The notes beneath the pieces were generated by a model. It saw nothing but the letters and a program-made list of their open reading frames with translations, was not told where the DNA came from and searched no databases. The position numbers and the translations under genes were made by a program. This document shows positions 12,201 to 19,517 of a stretch of 64,000 nt of DNA, in pieces; positions within the stretch are counted from its first letter, which is position 1; each line of letters opens with the position of its first letter. Source of the stretch: Tridacna crocea (lineage: Eukaryota > Mollusca > Bivalvia > Cardiida > Cardiidae); contig OX031070.1 of NCBI GenBank assembly GCA_943736015.1, positions 42,246,173 through 42,310,172 on the forward strand. The letters run 5' to 3'.

Positions 12201-14837
12201 GGAAATTATTTCAACAGAATTGCCTTTTTTTACTGCCAGTGATTCTAATTGTATTTTTTGTATTTTCCCTTTCTTACATTTCAGTTTCTTTGGAAAAGCT
12301 TTTGAACAAGCCGCCATCAGCACCAACAGTAGAACCTTACATGACTACTTTGATACTTTTAGTAAGTACATTACATCCTGAACTAACTACTAGTATTTAC
12401 CAGATGACAAAATTTTAAAAATGTTAAAATTGATAGCAGGTCCAGGAGATAAACTCAAAGAGTTGTTTAACCCTTTACAGTTTACCATAGCAGAAAATTT
12501 TAAACTTGTCCAAATTGAAAGCGCTTGCAGAAGAGAAAATAAACATAAATCAAAAATTAAAATTTGTTTCCAGCAGTGTTGAAAGCATTGTGGGAAATTG
12601 GGAAAATGCTGGTAACCAGCATTTTCTCCTTTTCTCACAATATTTTGAAAAGGCTTCTATCTCAGGGTCCTAGAAACCAGGGATTGTGTGGTAAAGGTTT
12701 AAATAATTGAATCTTTTCTGTGAAAAGAGTAAATCAAAGCATTGAGAATGCTGAAGTGGTATTTGTCAAGGAAACCCATTGTGTGGAATTTATAGTTTGA
12801 AAGAAACAGAGACATATTGTTCAAATATTGGCTTAAAAGTCAACCCACTAAGCAAATGAATATCTTTTCGGTTGAAGGGAGAGTACTCATGACAAAGTTT
12901 GGTTTATTTTTGTATAAGCGGTCTCCCTTTGATCCTTAGGAGGAAGCAGGAGTAACGCCCATTGACAGTAGGATGCATGAAGAATAGAGAGAAAAATCCT
13001 GTTGATAAATCAAACAAAATTAAGTTTGTTCCTGAAAACTATAATTTTGAAATATCTCTAGCCTTTTACATTTAATTTCTAACATTTCAATCAATTACCT
13101 TGATCTATAAATATTCATGAGCAATGAAATGGAGTAGTGCGCATTCATAGGACGAACAAGCCATGGAACGAATTGGTTTTGGAACGAAAAAGCCCAGGGT
13201 CAGTTGGCAAATTTGTATAATTGTGCCAATAAAAAGCTATGAGTGAGAGAAGCTATTTTCAATCAAAAATAAGTATCTCAATGATCGATAGCCCAATGTA
13301 TTTTAATATGCCATTTCAAATTACATATCCGAGTGCCACCGTAAAACTCATTTGCCTGAAAAAAAATGAGTTTAACTGGGTTTATTTCCTTCAGCTTTGC
13401 ACAAAATAAGATACATGGTTATCAAAATTCAATCTTGAACTCATAGTGGTATTGTCTTCGACAAATACCACAAAAACCATTTTGAAAAAGAGAGAACGTG
13501 CTTGCTACCAGTGTTCTGTATCTACAATGTCTTCTTCTTCAACATGCCAAGCCCCGGTAGCTTAGTCAGTAGCATGCAGGACTTAATAACAGGGGGTCGT
13601 GGTTTCAATCCCTAACTTGATCAGTTTTTTTTTCTTCTGAGGATTTGTGATAGTCATTGTGCCAGGATACATTTTTCTGCTACTACTGACCATTGTCTTG
13701 ACAATGGCTATTTGGAAAAGCAGCCAGTGGCTTGGAAAGAAAATCGTGTGGAGTACTGTTAATGGACTCCAGGAGAGCATGGATGGGTGCACTGGTCATG
13801 GCGATATGACTGAAATAATGTTGATAATGGCATTAAACACCGTATAATCAGTCTGCAATATATGTGTATAATTCCATCATTGGAGCAATTTTCATTGTAT
13901 CATCTGTATAAATTTTATTTGTGGATACTGGTAAGTCTAATTTTGTGTGGACCAAACTGTTCACATTTTTTACAATCCTGAGGATAAGAGCTGTTGAAAA
14001 CATCGCGGAAAAAGGAGAAAATGCTGAATAACTCCATTCACTTCATACTCTTTGCATGCTTAATTCTTTACCATGTGAGAAAAATTTAGACTTATCCAAA
14101 ATGAAAGCCTTTATCCATAATGTTTTTTTTATAAGGCTACTTTTTCAATGTCTATGTGATGCATACCAAGCTAATCATCACATAATTATTGTATCATAAA
14201 AACCATTTAGTTTTAACAGCTGGCTGAATCCAGATATAGAATGGTCATTTAACATGCAAAAAAAACCCTTACAAATGGCAAAAAGTTTTGAAGACCTAGG
14301 TCGATACATTTTCCCAGATGAACAGATGCAAAAACCCTTTCCCAAACGATGAATTTTGGACCCTTCCAAACCGAAAGAGTTTGCAGACAACAATTGAAGA
14401 TTTGGAGAAAATGGCAGAAAGTTCTCAAAAAGGGTAGAAAACACTGTGGGAAAAGGAGAAATTGCTCGTTACGAGCAATTTCTCCTTTTCCCACTGTGTT
14501 TTCAAAAGACTTTTACTGCAGACAGGTAAAAACCAGGGCTTGTTTAGGAAAGGGTTAAGCCCTCTTTTCGGAGAGTATAGCTCATTTCTGATTCACTTGT
14601 TATACCAACGCAAATCGAATTTATTTGGGGGTATACTTGAATCAGCCTGTCTGTCGGTTTGTCTGTCCATGTACAAAATACTGTTAAGGCTGTGGTGAGG
14701 GTATAAAGTCGACAGCTCTAGTTTTATTTATTCGGTGTTGTGAAGTGTATCCCATGTATCCTTTTTTTGCAGTTCTTGAAATGAAGACGGAAGACAAAAC
14801 CAAGTTCTTTGATGCCCTGATCAGCCTGTTGAATTAA
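244..14837 (+). CDS. CDC45: CDC45, C-terminal two thirds (11 exons, 5' part outside window)
   Basis: CDC45 is the subunit of the CMG helicase (CDC45-MCM2-7-GINS) that unwinds DNA at eukaryotic replication forks in the nucleus. Exons: 244-292, 950-1122, 1951-2136, 3175-3273, 4182-4293, 5165-5220, 7948-8086, 10106-10189, 10792-10910, 12285-12361, 14773-14837. All have AG/GT borders and consistent phases, giving 385 codons without a stop. Blocks recognised as CDC45 include [75 protein letters not shown] and the C-terminus [11 protein letters not shown]. Vertebrate CDC45 is about 566 residues, so this covers roughly residue 180 to the end. The N-terminal RecJ/DHH-like part lies left of the window. 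The C-terminus is complete and no coding lesion is seen. Introns up to 2.7 kb are full of MITEs. Confidence 0.96.
459..687 (+). mobile_element. TTAA-MITE family A
   Basis: CCCTTTACC at left, central 66-bp palindrome (AACATTGTGGGAAAAGGAGA... and its complement), GGTAAAGGATTAA at right. Intronic in CDC45. Confidence 0.9.
950..1122 (+). CDS. CDC45: CDC45 exon b
   Basis: Acceptor tgttttcag, donor gtaaaa. Encodes [20 protein letters not shown] through [16 protein letters not shown]. The helical segment with ELAW and HVSR-NHR is diagnostic of CDC45. Ends in phase 2. Confidence 0.95.
1259..1410 (+). mobile_element. Family P ('GGGGTATACTGGAATC') repeat copy
   Basis: GGGGGTATACTGGAATCTGT followed by a (GTCC/GTCT)-rich stretch, ending GAGTCACATTCCATGACAGC TCTAGTT. 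Same ends occur at 3640, 11393 and 14627. Confidence 0.75.
1765..1915 (-). mobile_element. Family E GC-hairpin element
   Basis: Hairpin CGACCCAGGTCAGCCTGCGC / GCGCAGGCTGACCTGGGT with flank GGTCCTTGGACATG; ends about 35 bp before CDC45 exon c. Confidence 0.8.
1951..2136 (+). CDS. CDC45: CDC45 exon c
   Basis: Acceptor tttgttacag, donor gtatga. Begins [14 protein letters not shown] and contains [20 protein letters not shown] and [14 protein letters not shown], the YQHWSL...GQKRLQEFLADMG region of CDC45. Ends in phase 2. Confidence 0.95.
2244..2471 (+). mobile_element. TTAA-MITE family A
   Basis: Starts AAACCCATTACCACACAATC, central palindrome, ends GGTAAAGAGTTAA. Complete. Confidence 0.92.
2737..2952 (+). 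mobile_element. TTAA-MITE family A ('CCCTTTCCC' ends)
   Basis: TTAACCCTTTCCCAAACAAT at left and GGAAAGGGTTAA at right: the two termini are complementary and both carry TTAA. Confidence 0.93.
2953..3145 (+). mobile_element. TTAA-MITE family A, degraded right end
   Basis: Starts at the TTAA directly after the previous copy (TTAATTAA), has the palindrome, and loses its right terminus just before CDC45 exon d. Confidence 0.8.
3175..3273 (+). CDS. CDC45: CDC45 exon d
   Basis: Acceptor tgatttcag, donor gtaact. Encodes (G)[18 protein letters not shown], then [14 protein letters not shown], matching the LPLKQVKQKF segment of CDC45. Phase 2 at both ends. Confidence 0.95.
3640..3945 (+). mobile_element. 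Family P repeat copy
   Basis: GGGAGGTATACTGCAATCAC, GTCTGTCTGTCCGTC tract, then a decayed body ending near GATAGCTCTAGTTTTCACTG. Confidence 0.65.
4182..4293 (+). CDS. CDC45: CDC45 exon e
   Basis: Acceptor ctctgttgtag, donor gtaagt. Encodes [20 protein letters not shown], then [17 protein letters not shown], matching the FGFKHKFLASDVVFA segment. Ends in phase 0. Confidence 0.93.
4404..4525 (+). repeat. (TTCA)n-(CTCA)n microsatellite
   Basis: Pure tetranucleotide runs, switching from ATTC to ACTC units; intronic, 110 bp after CDC45 exon e. Confidence 0.95.
4755..4982 (-). mobile_element. TTAA-MITE family A
   Basis: ACTCATTACCAAACGACAAT ... palindrome ... GGTAATGGGTTAA. Complete. Confidence 0.92.
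5165..5220 (+). CDS. CDC45: CDC45 exon f (56 nt)
   Basis: Acceptor catttaacag, donor gttatg (GT, non-optimal). Encodes [19 protein letters not shown], aligning to the DHFIQALDSLSR stretch. Phases on both sides fit exactly, which supports this short, less conserved exon. Confidence 0.88.
5417..5617 (+). mobile_element. TTAA-MITE family A
   Basis: TTAACCCTTTACCACAAAAT, palindrome with several mismatches, ends GGTAATGGGTT. Confidence 0.85.
5665..6391 (+). mobile_element. Non-autonomous DNA transposon with CAGGG/CCCTG ends
   Basis: Termini CAGGGTTTTCC and GGAGAACCCTG are inverted repeats, flanked by direct CTTGAG (5659-5664 and 6392-6397). The ends resemble hAT-type termini, but a 6-bp target duplication is not the usual 8, so the class is open. 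Inside are a TATA-like TATATAAAAG near 6031 and a 35-codon ORF (6079-6186). Confidence 0.75.
6079..6186 (+). pseudogene. Short ORF in the transposon, possible 5' remnant of its parent gene
   Basis: ATG about 45 bp after a TATA-like box. The peptide starts [16 protein letters not shown] and ends in an acidic serine tract (SSSDSDE), then TAA. A basic-aromatic start followed by an acidic Ser/Asp tract recalls the N-termini of some hAT-type transposases. This is inference from style, with no family domain visible. Confidence 0.3.
6690..7206 (-). mobile_element. Family M DNA element, about 520 bp
   Basis: Ends TTAAAGGTGGCCCTTCAGAT and CACCTTTAA are inverted. Internal palindrome AGGCTACGTAGCCT. 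A second full copy lies in the other orientation at 31155-31707 and a partial one at 39600-39836. Confidence 0.8.
7203..7383 (+). mobile_element. TTAA-MITE family A, shortened
   Basis: TTAACCCTTTCCCACACTGT to GCTAAAATTTTGTTAA. The palindrome's right arm is mostly lost. Confidence 0.75.
7380..7608 (+). mobile_element. TTAA-MITE family B
   Basis: TTAACCCTTTACCCCATAAA ... palindrome GGTGAAATTGCTCGTCACGA GCAATTTCACC ... GGAGTAAAGGGTTAA. Shares TTAA with neighbours on both sides. Other B copies: 45837 and 55654. Confidence 0.92.
7605..7831 (-). mobile_element. TTAA-MITE family A
   Basis: TTAACTCATTACCAAACAAC ... palindrome ... GGTAATGGGTTAA. Shares its left TTAA with the family B copy before it. 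Confidence 0.93.
7948..8086 (+). CDS. CDC45: CDC45 exon g, 3' end inside a triplicated repeat
   Basis: Acceptor tgttttgcag. Encodes [20 protein letters not shown], then [19 protein letters not shown] and LYVFMQE, then donor gtacta. The last 24 nt and the donor form the first unit of a 63-bp repeat present three times (8063-8251), so two further copies of exon end plus donor follow downstream. Reading through the first donor reaches an in-frame TAA at 8099-8101. Confidence 0.93.
8063..8251 (+). repeat. 63-bp minisatellite, 3 units, carrying an exon end and splice donor
   Basis: Units start at 8063, 8126 and 8189 and are almost identical. Each contains TTATATGTCTTTATGCAGGA followed by GGTACTATG, i.e. 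the last codons of CDC45 exon g plus its donor. The third copy runs directly into a MITE at about 8248. Confidence 0.95.
8248..8469 (-). mobile_element. TTAA-MITE family A
   Basis: Starts CTTTACCAAACAACAAAATT directly after the third 63-bp unit; ends AAAGGGTTAA. Confidence 0.9.
8738..8880 (+). mobile_element. Family P-like degraded copy
   Basis: GACTTTCGGTTGTCCATCCA CCTGTCC then CTCCTACAGTTTTCATTGGA, resembling the body of family P. Ends uncertain. Confidence 0.4.
9009..9452 (-). mobile_element. TTAA-MITE family A interrupted by another copy
   Basis: The outer copy runs CTTTACCAAAAGACAAAAAT to CAGGGATGTTAA (9202), then resumes after the inner copy as GGGTCGTGATTGTGTGGTAA AGGGTTTA (9428-9452). 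Confidence 0.85.
9199..9427 (+). mobile_element. TTAA-MITE family A nested in another copy
   Basis: TTAACCCATTACCACACAAT to GGTAAAGAGTTAA, inserted at a TTAA inside the 9009-9452 copy. Confidence 0.93.
9530..9592. mobile_element. Family G hairpin, decayed
   Basis: AAAGATCAGACTGTATGTTC TGTGAAGTCTGGTCTT, imperfect arms. Confidence 0.6.
9614..9838 (+). mobile_element. TTAA-MITE family A
   Basis: TTAACCCTTTTTACCACACA ... perfect palindrome ... GCAGTTTGGTGAAGAC. Confidence 0.88.
9838..10061 (-). mobile_element. TTAA-MITE family A ('CCCTTTCCC' ends)
   Basis: CTTCCCAAACGACAAACTTT ... palindrome ... GGGAAAGGGTTAA. Abuts the previous copy; 45 bp upstream of CDC45 exon h. Confidence 0.88.
10106..10189 (+). 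CDS. CDC45: CDC45 exon h
   Basis: Acceptor tttttccag, donor gtaagt. Encodes [20 protein letters not shown], then TLEAHCSV, matching G-PDV-LF-RP of CDC45. 84 nt, phase 0 on both sides. Confidence 0.94.
10792..10910 (+). CDS. CDC45: CDC45 exon i
   Basis: Acceptor tgcttttcag, donor gtgagt. Encodes [20 protein letters not shown], then [19 protein letters not shown], matching LPLV-A-PLS-E-GT-TVVGIPP. Ends in phase 2. Confidence 0.95.
11075..11320 (-). mobile_element. TTAA-MITE family A, degraded
   Basis: GCACTCTTTACCTACAGACA to about AAGTCATGAAAGGG. Right half partly duplicated (a second CCACAATGTTTTCAAA). Confidence 0.75.
11393..11892 (+). mobile_element. Family P repeat split by a MITE
   Basis: GTTTTCGAGGGTATACTGGA ATCAGCC through GGCGGGGGTTA, MITE at 11638-11858, then GTCACATTCAGTGACAGCTC TAGTT. 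The uninterrupted form is seen at 1259-1410. Confidence 0.85.
11634..11862 (-). mobile_element. TTAA-MITE family A with proven TTAA duplication
   Basis: TTAACCCATTACC ... GGTAATGGGTTAA. TTAA at 11634-11637 and 11859-11862 brackets a 221-bp body inserted into a family P repeat whose empty site is known from other copies. Confidence 0.96.
12285..12361 (+). CDS. CDC45: CDC45 exon j
   Basis: Acceptor cttacatttcag, donor gtaagt. Encodes (N)[20 protein letters not shown], then YFDTF, matching [20 protein letters not shown] of CDC45. Ends in phase 1. Confidence 0.95.
12467..12702 (-). mobile_element. TTAA-MITE family A, palindrome diverged
   Basis: TTAACCCTTTACAGTTTACC ... GGGAAATTGGGAAAATGCTG / CAGCATTTTCTCCTTTTC ... 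GTAAAGGTTTAA. Confidence 0.85.
12752..13472 (+). mobile_element. Family O DNA element, about 720 bp
   Basis: Inverted ends GTGGTATTTGTC (near 12756) and GACAAATACCAC (near 13460). A second, diverged copy lies at 59815-60598. No ORF of note. Sits in the last CDC45 intron. Confidence 0.75.
13548..13850 (+). mobile_element. tRNA-derived SINE (type 1)
   Basis: tRNA-like head GCCCCGGTAGCTTAGTCAGT with B-box-like GGTTTCAATCC, then the body AAAGCAGCCAGTGGCTTGGA and tail GAAATAATGTTGATAATGGC ATTAAACACC. Seven other copies share body and tail. Confidence 0.85.
13930..14175. mobile_element. Two broken TTAA-MITE fragments
   Basis: GAAAACATCGCGGAAAAAGG AGAAAATGCTG (about 13995) and CTTTACCATGTGAGAAAAAT TTAGACTTATCC (about 14067). 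Ends lost. Confidence 0.6.
14200..14331 (-). mobile_element. Family E-like decayed fragment
   Basis: GCTGGCTGAATCCAGATATA GAATGGTCATTTAACATGCA then GACCTAGGTCGATACATTTT. One hairpin arm only. Confidence 0.5.
14332..14558 (-). mobile_element. TTAA-MITE family C
   Basis: CCCTTTCCCAAACGATGAAT ... core AGAAATTGCTCGTTACGAGC AATTTCTCC ... AGGAAAGGGTTAA. The other family C copy is at 51056. Confidence 0.9.
14627..14727 (+). mobile_element. Family P repeat, internally deleted
   Basis: GGGGGTATACTTGAATCAGC CTGTCTGTC ... GGGTATAAAGTCGACAGCTC TAGTTTT, ending 45 bp before the terminal CDC45 exon. Confidence 0.7.
14773..14837 (+). CDS. CDC45: CDC45 terminal exon
   Basis: Acceptor tttttttgcag. Encodes (I)[20 protein letters not shown] and stop TAA 14835-14837, matching the CDC45 C-terminus. 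The stop lies inside a TTAA (14834-14837) that is also the left target site of a MITE, so the 3' UTR begins in repeat sequence. No AATAAA was seen immediately after the stop; the nearest one noticed is near 15549. Confidence 0.95.
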
Positions 14838-14964
14838 TCCTGTACCAAACAGTCCTGTGATGTCATCATACTGATGAAATAGGCTTTTGAAAACATTGTG
14901 AGAAAAGGAGAAAATGCTGGTACCCAGCATTTTCTCCTTTTCGCCCACTTTTTTCTACCCTTTA
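14834..14964 (+). mobile_element. TTAA-MITE family A at the CDC45 stop codon
   Basis: TTAATCCTGTACCAAACAGT ... palindrome ... truncated at CTACCCTTTAA. Its left TTAA contains the stop TAA of CDC45. Confidence 0.88.
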
Positions 14965-15160
14965 AGTCTTTACCAAACAATCCCTGGTTTTAAAGACCCG
15001 GAGGAAGAAGCCATCTGAAAACACCTTGGGTAAAGGAGCATCCTTTGCCCACAATGTTTTCTTCTCTTCCAAAGTCAAGTTTCAATTTTTTGAGTCACTT
15101 TAATTTTTTCATCTGTAAATGCTTTCAATTTGGACCAATCTAAGATCCTGTCATTTGAAC
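14961..15160 (+). mobile_element. TTAA-MITE family A, palindrome decayed
   Basis: TTAAGTCTTTACCAAACAAT CCCTGG ... CTTTCAATTTGGACCAATCT AAGATCCTGTCATTTG. Confidence 0.78.
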
Positions 15161-15227
15161 TACATTTTGCTGTCTGCAGTTGCTTCCAAATTGGGTAAGT
15201 CTTAAATTTTGTAGTTTTACTTTGTCG

Positions 15228-15635
15228 TCTGCACACAATCCCTACTTTTGACGACCCTAAGAAAGAAGCCTTAACCCTTTACCAAACAGACCCTGGTTTT
15301 TACGACCCTAAGATAGAAAAAGGCTGGGAAAAAGGAAAAAGGCTGGTAACTAGCAGTTTCTCCTTTTCCCACAATATTTCATACCCTGCTTGAAACAAAT
15401 TTTAATTTTTGAGTTATGTTTACTTTTTCCTATGCATCTGGTTTCAATTTGGAGCAGTCTAAAACTTTGTCGTTTGGTAAAGAGTTAAGAAAATATTGTG
15501 GTTACCAGCATTTTCTCCTTTTCCCACAATGTTTTCTACCTTTCACAAAATAAATTTCAAAATTTCAGTCACTTTTATTTTGTCGTGTGTAAATGCTCTG
15601 GATTCGGACAAAACTAAAATTTTGTAGTATGGTTG
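15228..15635 (+). mobile_element. TTAA-MITE family A interrupted by another copy
   Basis: Left part CACACAATCCCTACTTTTGA to AAGAAAGAAGCC (15268); after the inner copy it resumes GAAAATATTGTGGTTACCAG through GGACAAAACTAAAATTTTG. Confidence 0.82.
15269..15487 (+). mobile_element. TTAA-MITE family A nested in another copy
   Basis: TTAACCCTTTACCAAACAGA ... GGTAAAGAGTTAA, both ends TTAA, sitting inside the 15228-15635 copy. Confidence 0.9.
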
Positions 15636-15689
15636 TATATCATTTTGGCTGCTGTAGTGCTAGAAGTTAGCAGCCATTTGTTCCTTTTT

Positions 15690-17715
15690 TAGCTCACCTG
15701 AGCACGAAGTGCTCATGGTGAGCTATTGTGATCAGGCTGTGTCCGTCGTTCGTCGTCCGTCGTCAACTTTTTACTTTGTGTACGCTCTAGAGGCCACAGT
15801 TTTGGTCGGATACTCATGAAAGTTGGTCAGGATGTTTGTCTTGATGAAATCTCGGACGAGTTCGAAAATGGGTCATGTGGGGTCAAAAACTAGGTCACTA
15901 GGTCAAATCTTAGAAAAACCTTGTGTACGCTCTAGAGGCCACATTTTCAGTTGGATACTCATGAAAGTTGGTCAGGATGTTTGTCTGGATGATATCTCGG
16001 ACGACTTTGAAAATGGGTCATGTGGGGTCAAAAACTAGGTCACTAGGTCAACTCTTAGAAAAACCTTGTGTACGCTCTAGAGGCAACATTTTCAGTTGGA
16101 TACTCATGAAAGTTGGTCAGGATGTTTGTCTGGATGATATCTCAGACGAGTTTGAAAATGGGTCATGTGGGGTCAAAAACTTGGTCACTAGGTCAAATGT
16201 TAGAAAAACTTTGTGTACGCTCTAGAGAGCACATTTTCAGTCGGATACTCATGAAAGTTGGTCAGGATGTTTGTCTGGATGATATCTCGGACGAGTTTGA
16301 AAACGGGACATATGGGATCAAAAACTAGGTCACCAGGGCAAATCTTAGAAAAACCTTGTGTACGCTCTAGAGGCCACATTTTCAGTCGGATACTCATGAA
16401 AGTTAATCAGGATGTTTGTCTGGATGATATCTTGGATGAGTTCGAAAATGGGTCATGTGGGGTCAAAAACTAGGTCACCAGGTCAAATCTTAGAAAAACC
16501 TTGTGTACGCTCTAGAGGCCACATTTTCTGTTGGATACTCATGAAAGTTAATCAGGATGTTTGTCTGGATGATATCTTGGACGAGTTCGAAAATGGGTCA
16601 TGTGGGGTCAAAAACTAGGTCACTAGGTCAAATCTTAGAAAAACCTTGTGTACGCTCTAGAGGCCACATTTTCAGTAGGATACTCATGAAAGTTGGTCAG
16701 GATGTTTGTCTGGATGATATCTCGGACGAGTTAAAAAATGGGTCATGTGGGGTCAAAAACTAGGTCACTAGGTCAAATGTTAGAAAAACCTTGTGTACGC
16801 TCTAGAGGCCACATTTTCAGTTGGAAACTCATTAAAGTTGGTCAGGATGTTTGCCTGGATGATATCTCGGACAAGATCGAAAATGGGTCATGTGGGGTCA
16901 AAAACTAGGTCACTAGGTCAAATGTTAGAAAAACCTTTTGTAGGCTCTAGAGGCCACATTTTCAGTCCGAAACTCTTGTAAGTTGGTCAGAATGTTTGTC
17001 TTGATGATATCTCAGACAGGTTTGAAAATGGGTCATTGGGGGTTAAAAACTAGGTCACCAGGTCAAATCTTAGAAAAACCTTGTATATGCTCTGGATGCC
17101 ACATTTTCAGTCCAACACTCTTGAAAATTAGTCAGAATGTTTGCCTTTATAACATCTTGGATGAGTTTGAAAATGGGTCATGTTGGGTCAAAAACTGGGT
17201 CAATAGGTCAAATGTTATAAACACCTTTTGTATGCTCTGGAGGACACATTTTCAGTCTGATACTCCTTAAACTTGTTCATAATATTTGTCCTGGTGATAC
17301 CTTGAACGAGTTTGAAAATGGGTCATGTGGAGTCAAAAACTAGGTCAATGGGTCAAATATTAGAAAAACCTTGTGTACACTCTAGAGGCTACATTTTCTG
17401 CCTGATACTCTTCAGACTTGGTCAGAATATTTGTTTTGGTGATGTCTCAAAAGAGTTTGATAATGGGTAATTGTCGGGTCCAAAACTAGGTCACTTGATG
17501 AAATCTTAGAAAAACCTTTTGTACACTGTAGAGGCCACATTTTCAGTCAAATACTCATGAAACTTGGCCAGAATGTTTGTCTTATTGATATCTCAAAAGT
17601 GTTTGATGATGGGTAATGTCTGATAAAAAACTAGGTCTCTGGGAAACTAGATGGTGCATGTTTGGTCAATAAACTCAGGTGAGCGATTTCAGGGCCATCA
17701 TGGCCCTCTTGTTTG
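15690..17715 (+). mobile_element. Bivalve-type element with a 145-bp tandem array (about 13 units)
   Basis: Left end hairpin AGCTCACCTGAGCACGAAGT GCTCATGGTGAGCT. Units of 145 bp follow (ACTCATGAAAGTTGGTCAGG at about 15813, then 15958, 16103 and onward). Right end is AACTCAGGTGAGCGATTTCA then GGGCCATCATGGCCC and TCTTG. A hairpin-ended element with an internal array recalls Helitron-related non-autonomous elements, but the class is not proven. Open frames of 60-95 codons within it follow the 145-bp period and are not genes. Confidence 0.88.
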
Positions 17716-18127
17716 TACATTTCATAGACCTATGTGTTTTATTTGAATGAAATATGTAATTACTGCTTAAATTAAATTTTGAACTTAAATTTTGGCAAGA
17801 TTTAAATGATTTTTTCTAAGTTTGTTTATAGGTGGGGGGAGGGGTTGTGTGCATGGGAAAAAGAGCACTGTTTGCTTCATAGAAGAAATATTTTTACTAA
17901 GCTCGATAGCTCAGCTTACATCGAACAAGACCAGCATTTTCTTTTCCCACAATGTTTCTTGCTACAGCATTGACTCGTATTTATTTAACATCGATTGGGA
18001 AACAAGTTCTAACAATTTATGCTAATCTCTTTCGAATTTGGGATTGCTCAGTTGGCGCGAGTACTACTATAGTTTCTGGGAAGCATAATTGAGAGAAATT
18101 AGTATAGTTTCTCTGGAAACTACCACA
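17716..18127. other. Unannotated spacer
   Basis: AT-rich. A MITE scrap (ACCAGCATTTTCTTTTCCCA CAATG) near 17931 is the only recognisable piece. No exon seen. Confidence 0.5.
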
Positions 18128-18371
18128 GGGTCTGTATTCACCAATCATTCTTAACAATGTTCTTTGTCTTATTATCCAAAATTTTCCAAATTTGAAAGTA
18201 ACGTGGCTTCTAATTGGCTAAACCATTTGGTTAAGCCAATCAGAAAATGTATTACTTTCAAATTTGGATAGGTTTAGCCAATCAAAAAATATGGGTTTTT
18301 TTTTTCAATTTGGAAAAATCTGGGGAATAAGACTAAGAATGTTCTTAAGAATGGTTGATGAATACAAACCC
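18128..18371. mobile_element. Family H foldback element
   Basis: Outer ends GTCTGTATTCACCAATCATT and AATGGTTGATGAATACAAAC. Inner arms AGCCAATTAGAAG-type sequence around TTGGCTAAACCATTTGGTTA AGCCAA. One arm is partly duplicated. Complete copies: 22916 and 63172. Confidence 0.85.
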
Positions 18372-18653
18372 TGCACTTGTGCCGAATGAACAGTCCCAAA
18401 GTTGACTGGGTATTGAACTTGGGACCTTTATGACAAGGATGAAGCTTTACCCCACAATGACGGACACCACTGAAAGAGTTTGGATATTAGGAAGCGGGAA
18501 AAAAAAGGACACAAGATGGAGAAGTCGATGAAATGCGTTTATTTTGCTCTTTTCTTACTAAATGGTTAAAAAATATATCTTCCATTAAAACGATACCTGT
18601 GAAACATGATAAATAAACATAAATAAAAATGCAAGTTTGGTAACAAAAACAAT

Positions 18654-18878
18654 TTAACTCTTTACCAAATGACAAAATTTTAGACTTGTCCAAATTGAAA
18701 CCATTTTCAGACAATGAAAATAATCATTACTCAAAAATTGAAACTTGACTTTAGAAGAGTAGAAAACATTGTGGGAAAAGGAGAAAATGCTGGTTACCAG
18801 CATTTTCTCCTTTTCCCAAAATGTGTTCAGGTTTCTTCCTCTGGGTTGTAAAAACCAGGGATTGTTTGGTACAGAAAT
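18654..18878 (-). mobile_element. TTAA-MITE family A
   Basis: TTAACTCTTTACCAAATGAC ... palindrome ... GATTGTTTGGTACAG. Confidence 0.9.
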
Positions 18879-18898
18879 AAGTCATTCGAAATCTTACA

Positions 18899-19127
18899 TT
18901 TAAAGCTTTACCATTTGTAAAAAATTTAGGACCCTCAAAATCAAAACTACTTGCAGACGACAATTTAAAAGCAGCTCAAATGACAACATTTTTCTAAATG
19001 GAGTAGAAAACATCCCGGGAAAGGTGAAAATGTTGGTTACCAGCATTTTCTCCTTTATCCACAATATTTCTAAATAGCATTCCACTTTAGGGTCGCCAGA
19101 AGTTGGGATTGTGCAGTAAAGGGTTAA
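18899..19127 (-). mobile_element. TTAA-MITE family A, diverged
   Basis: TTAAAGCTTTACCATTTGTA ... GTAGAAAACATCCCGGGAAA ... GTAAAGGGTTAA. Confidence 0.85.
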
Positions 19128-19443
19128 AAGCTAACAAGACAACAAAAAGATTTGGACTCCTCGAATTGAAAACACTTGCAAACGACAAATTTTATAAAAG
19201 TTAACCTTTTGCCACAAAATCCAATTTTAAAGACCATAAAGCAGAGGGCTCTCAGAACATTGCAAAAAAAAGAGAGAGTGCTGGTAACCAGCATTTTCTT
19301 TTTTTTTTTTTCGCAATGTTTTATACCTTTCCAAAAAAACAAATTTCACATTTGAGTCGCATTTCTTGTCCAAATTCAAAGCAATTGTCGACTGTAATTG
19401 CCTTCAAATTGGACAAATATAAAATTTTGTCCTTTGGTACAAA
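19128..19443 (+). mobile_element. TTAA-MITE fragment plus a diverged copy
   Basis: A minus-oriented scrap (19130-19200) is followed by TTAACCTTTTGCCACAAAAT at 19201 with palindrome AACATTGCAAAAAAAAGAGA and right end GTCCTTTGGTAC. Confidence 0.75.
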
Positions 19444-19517
19444 AGAAGGAAAACGGATGTACCATCCCTTTTGCCTATCCCATCTAAAATGCTTTCATAG
19501 TGCCTAATCCATATGGT

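Noticed and set aside
15823-17270. Series of 60-95 codon open frames starting MVRMFV/MFVWMIS on the + strand
   Set aside because: They recur with the 145-bp repeat period and each ends at the same stop in the next units. They are products of the tandem array, not genes.
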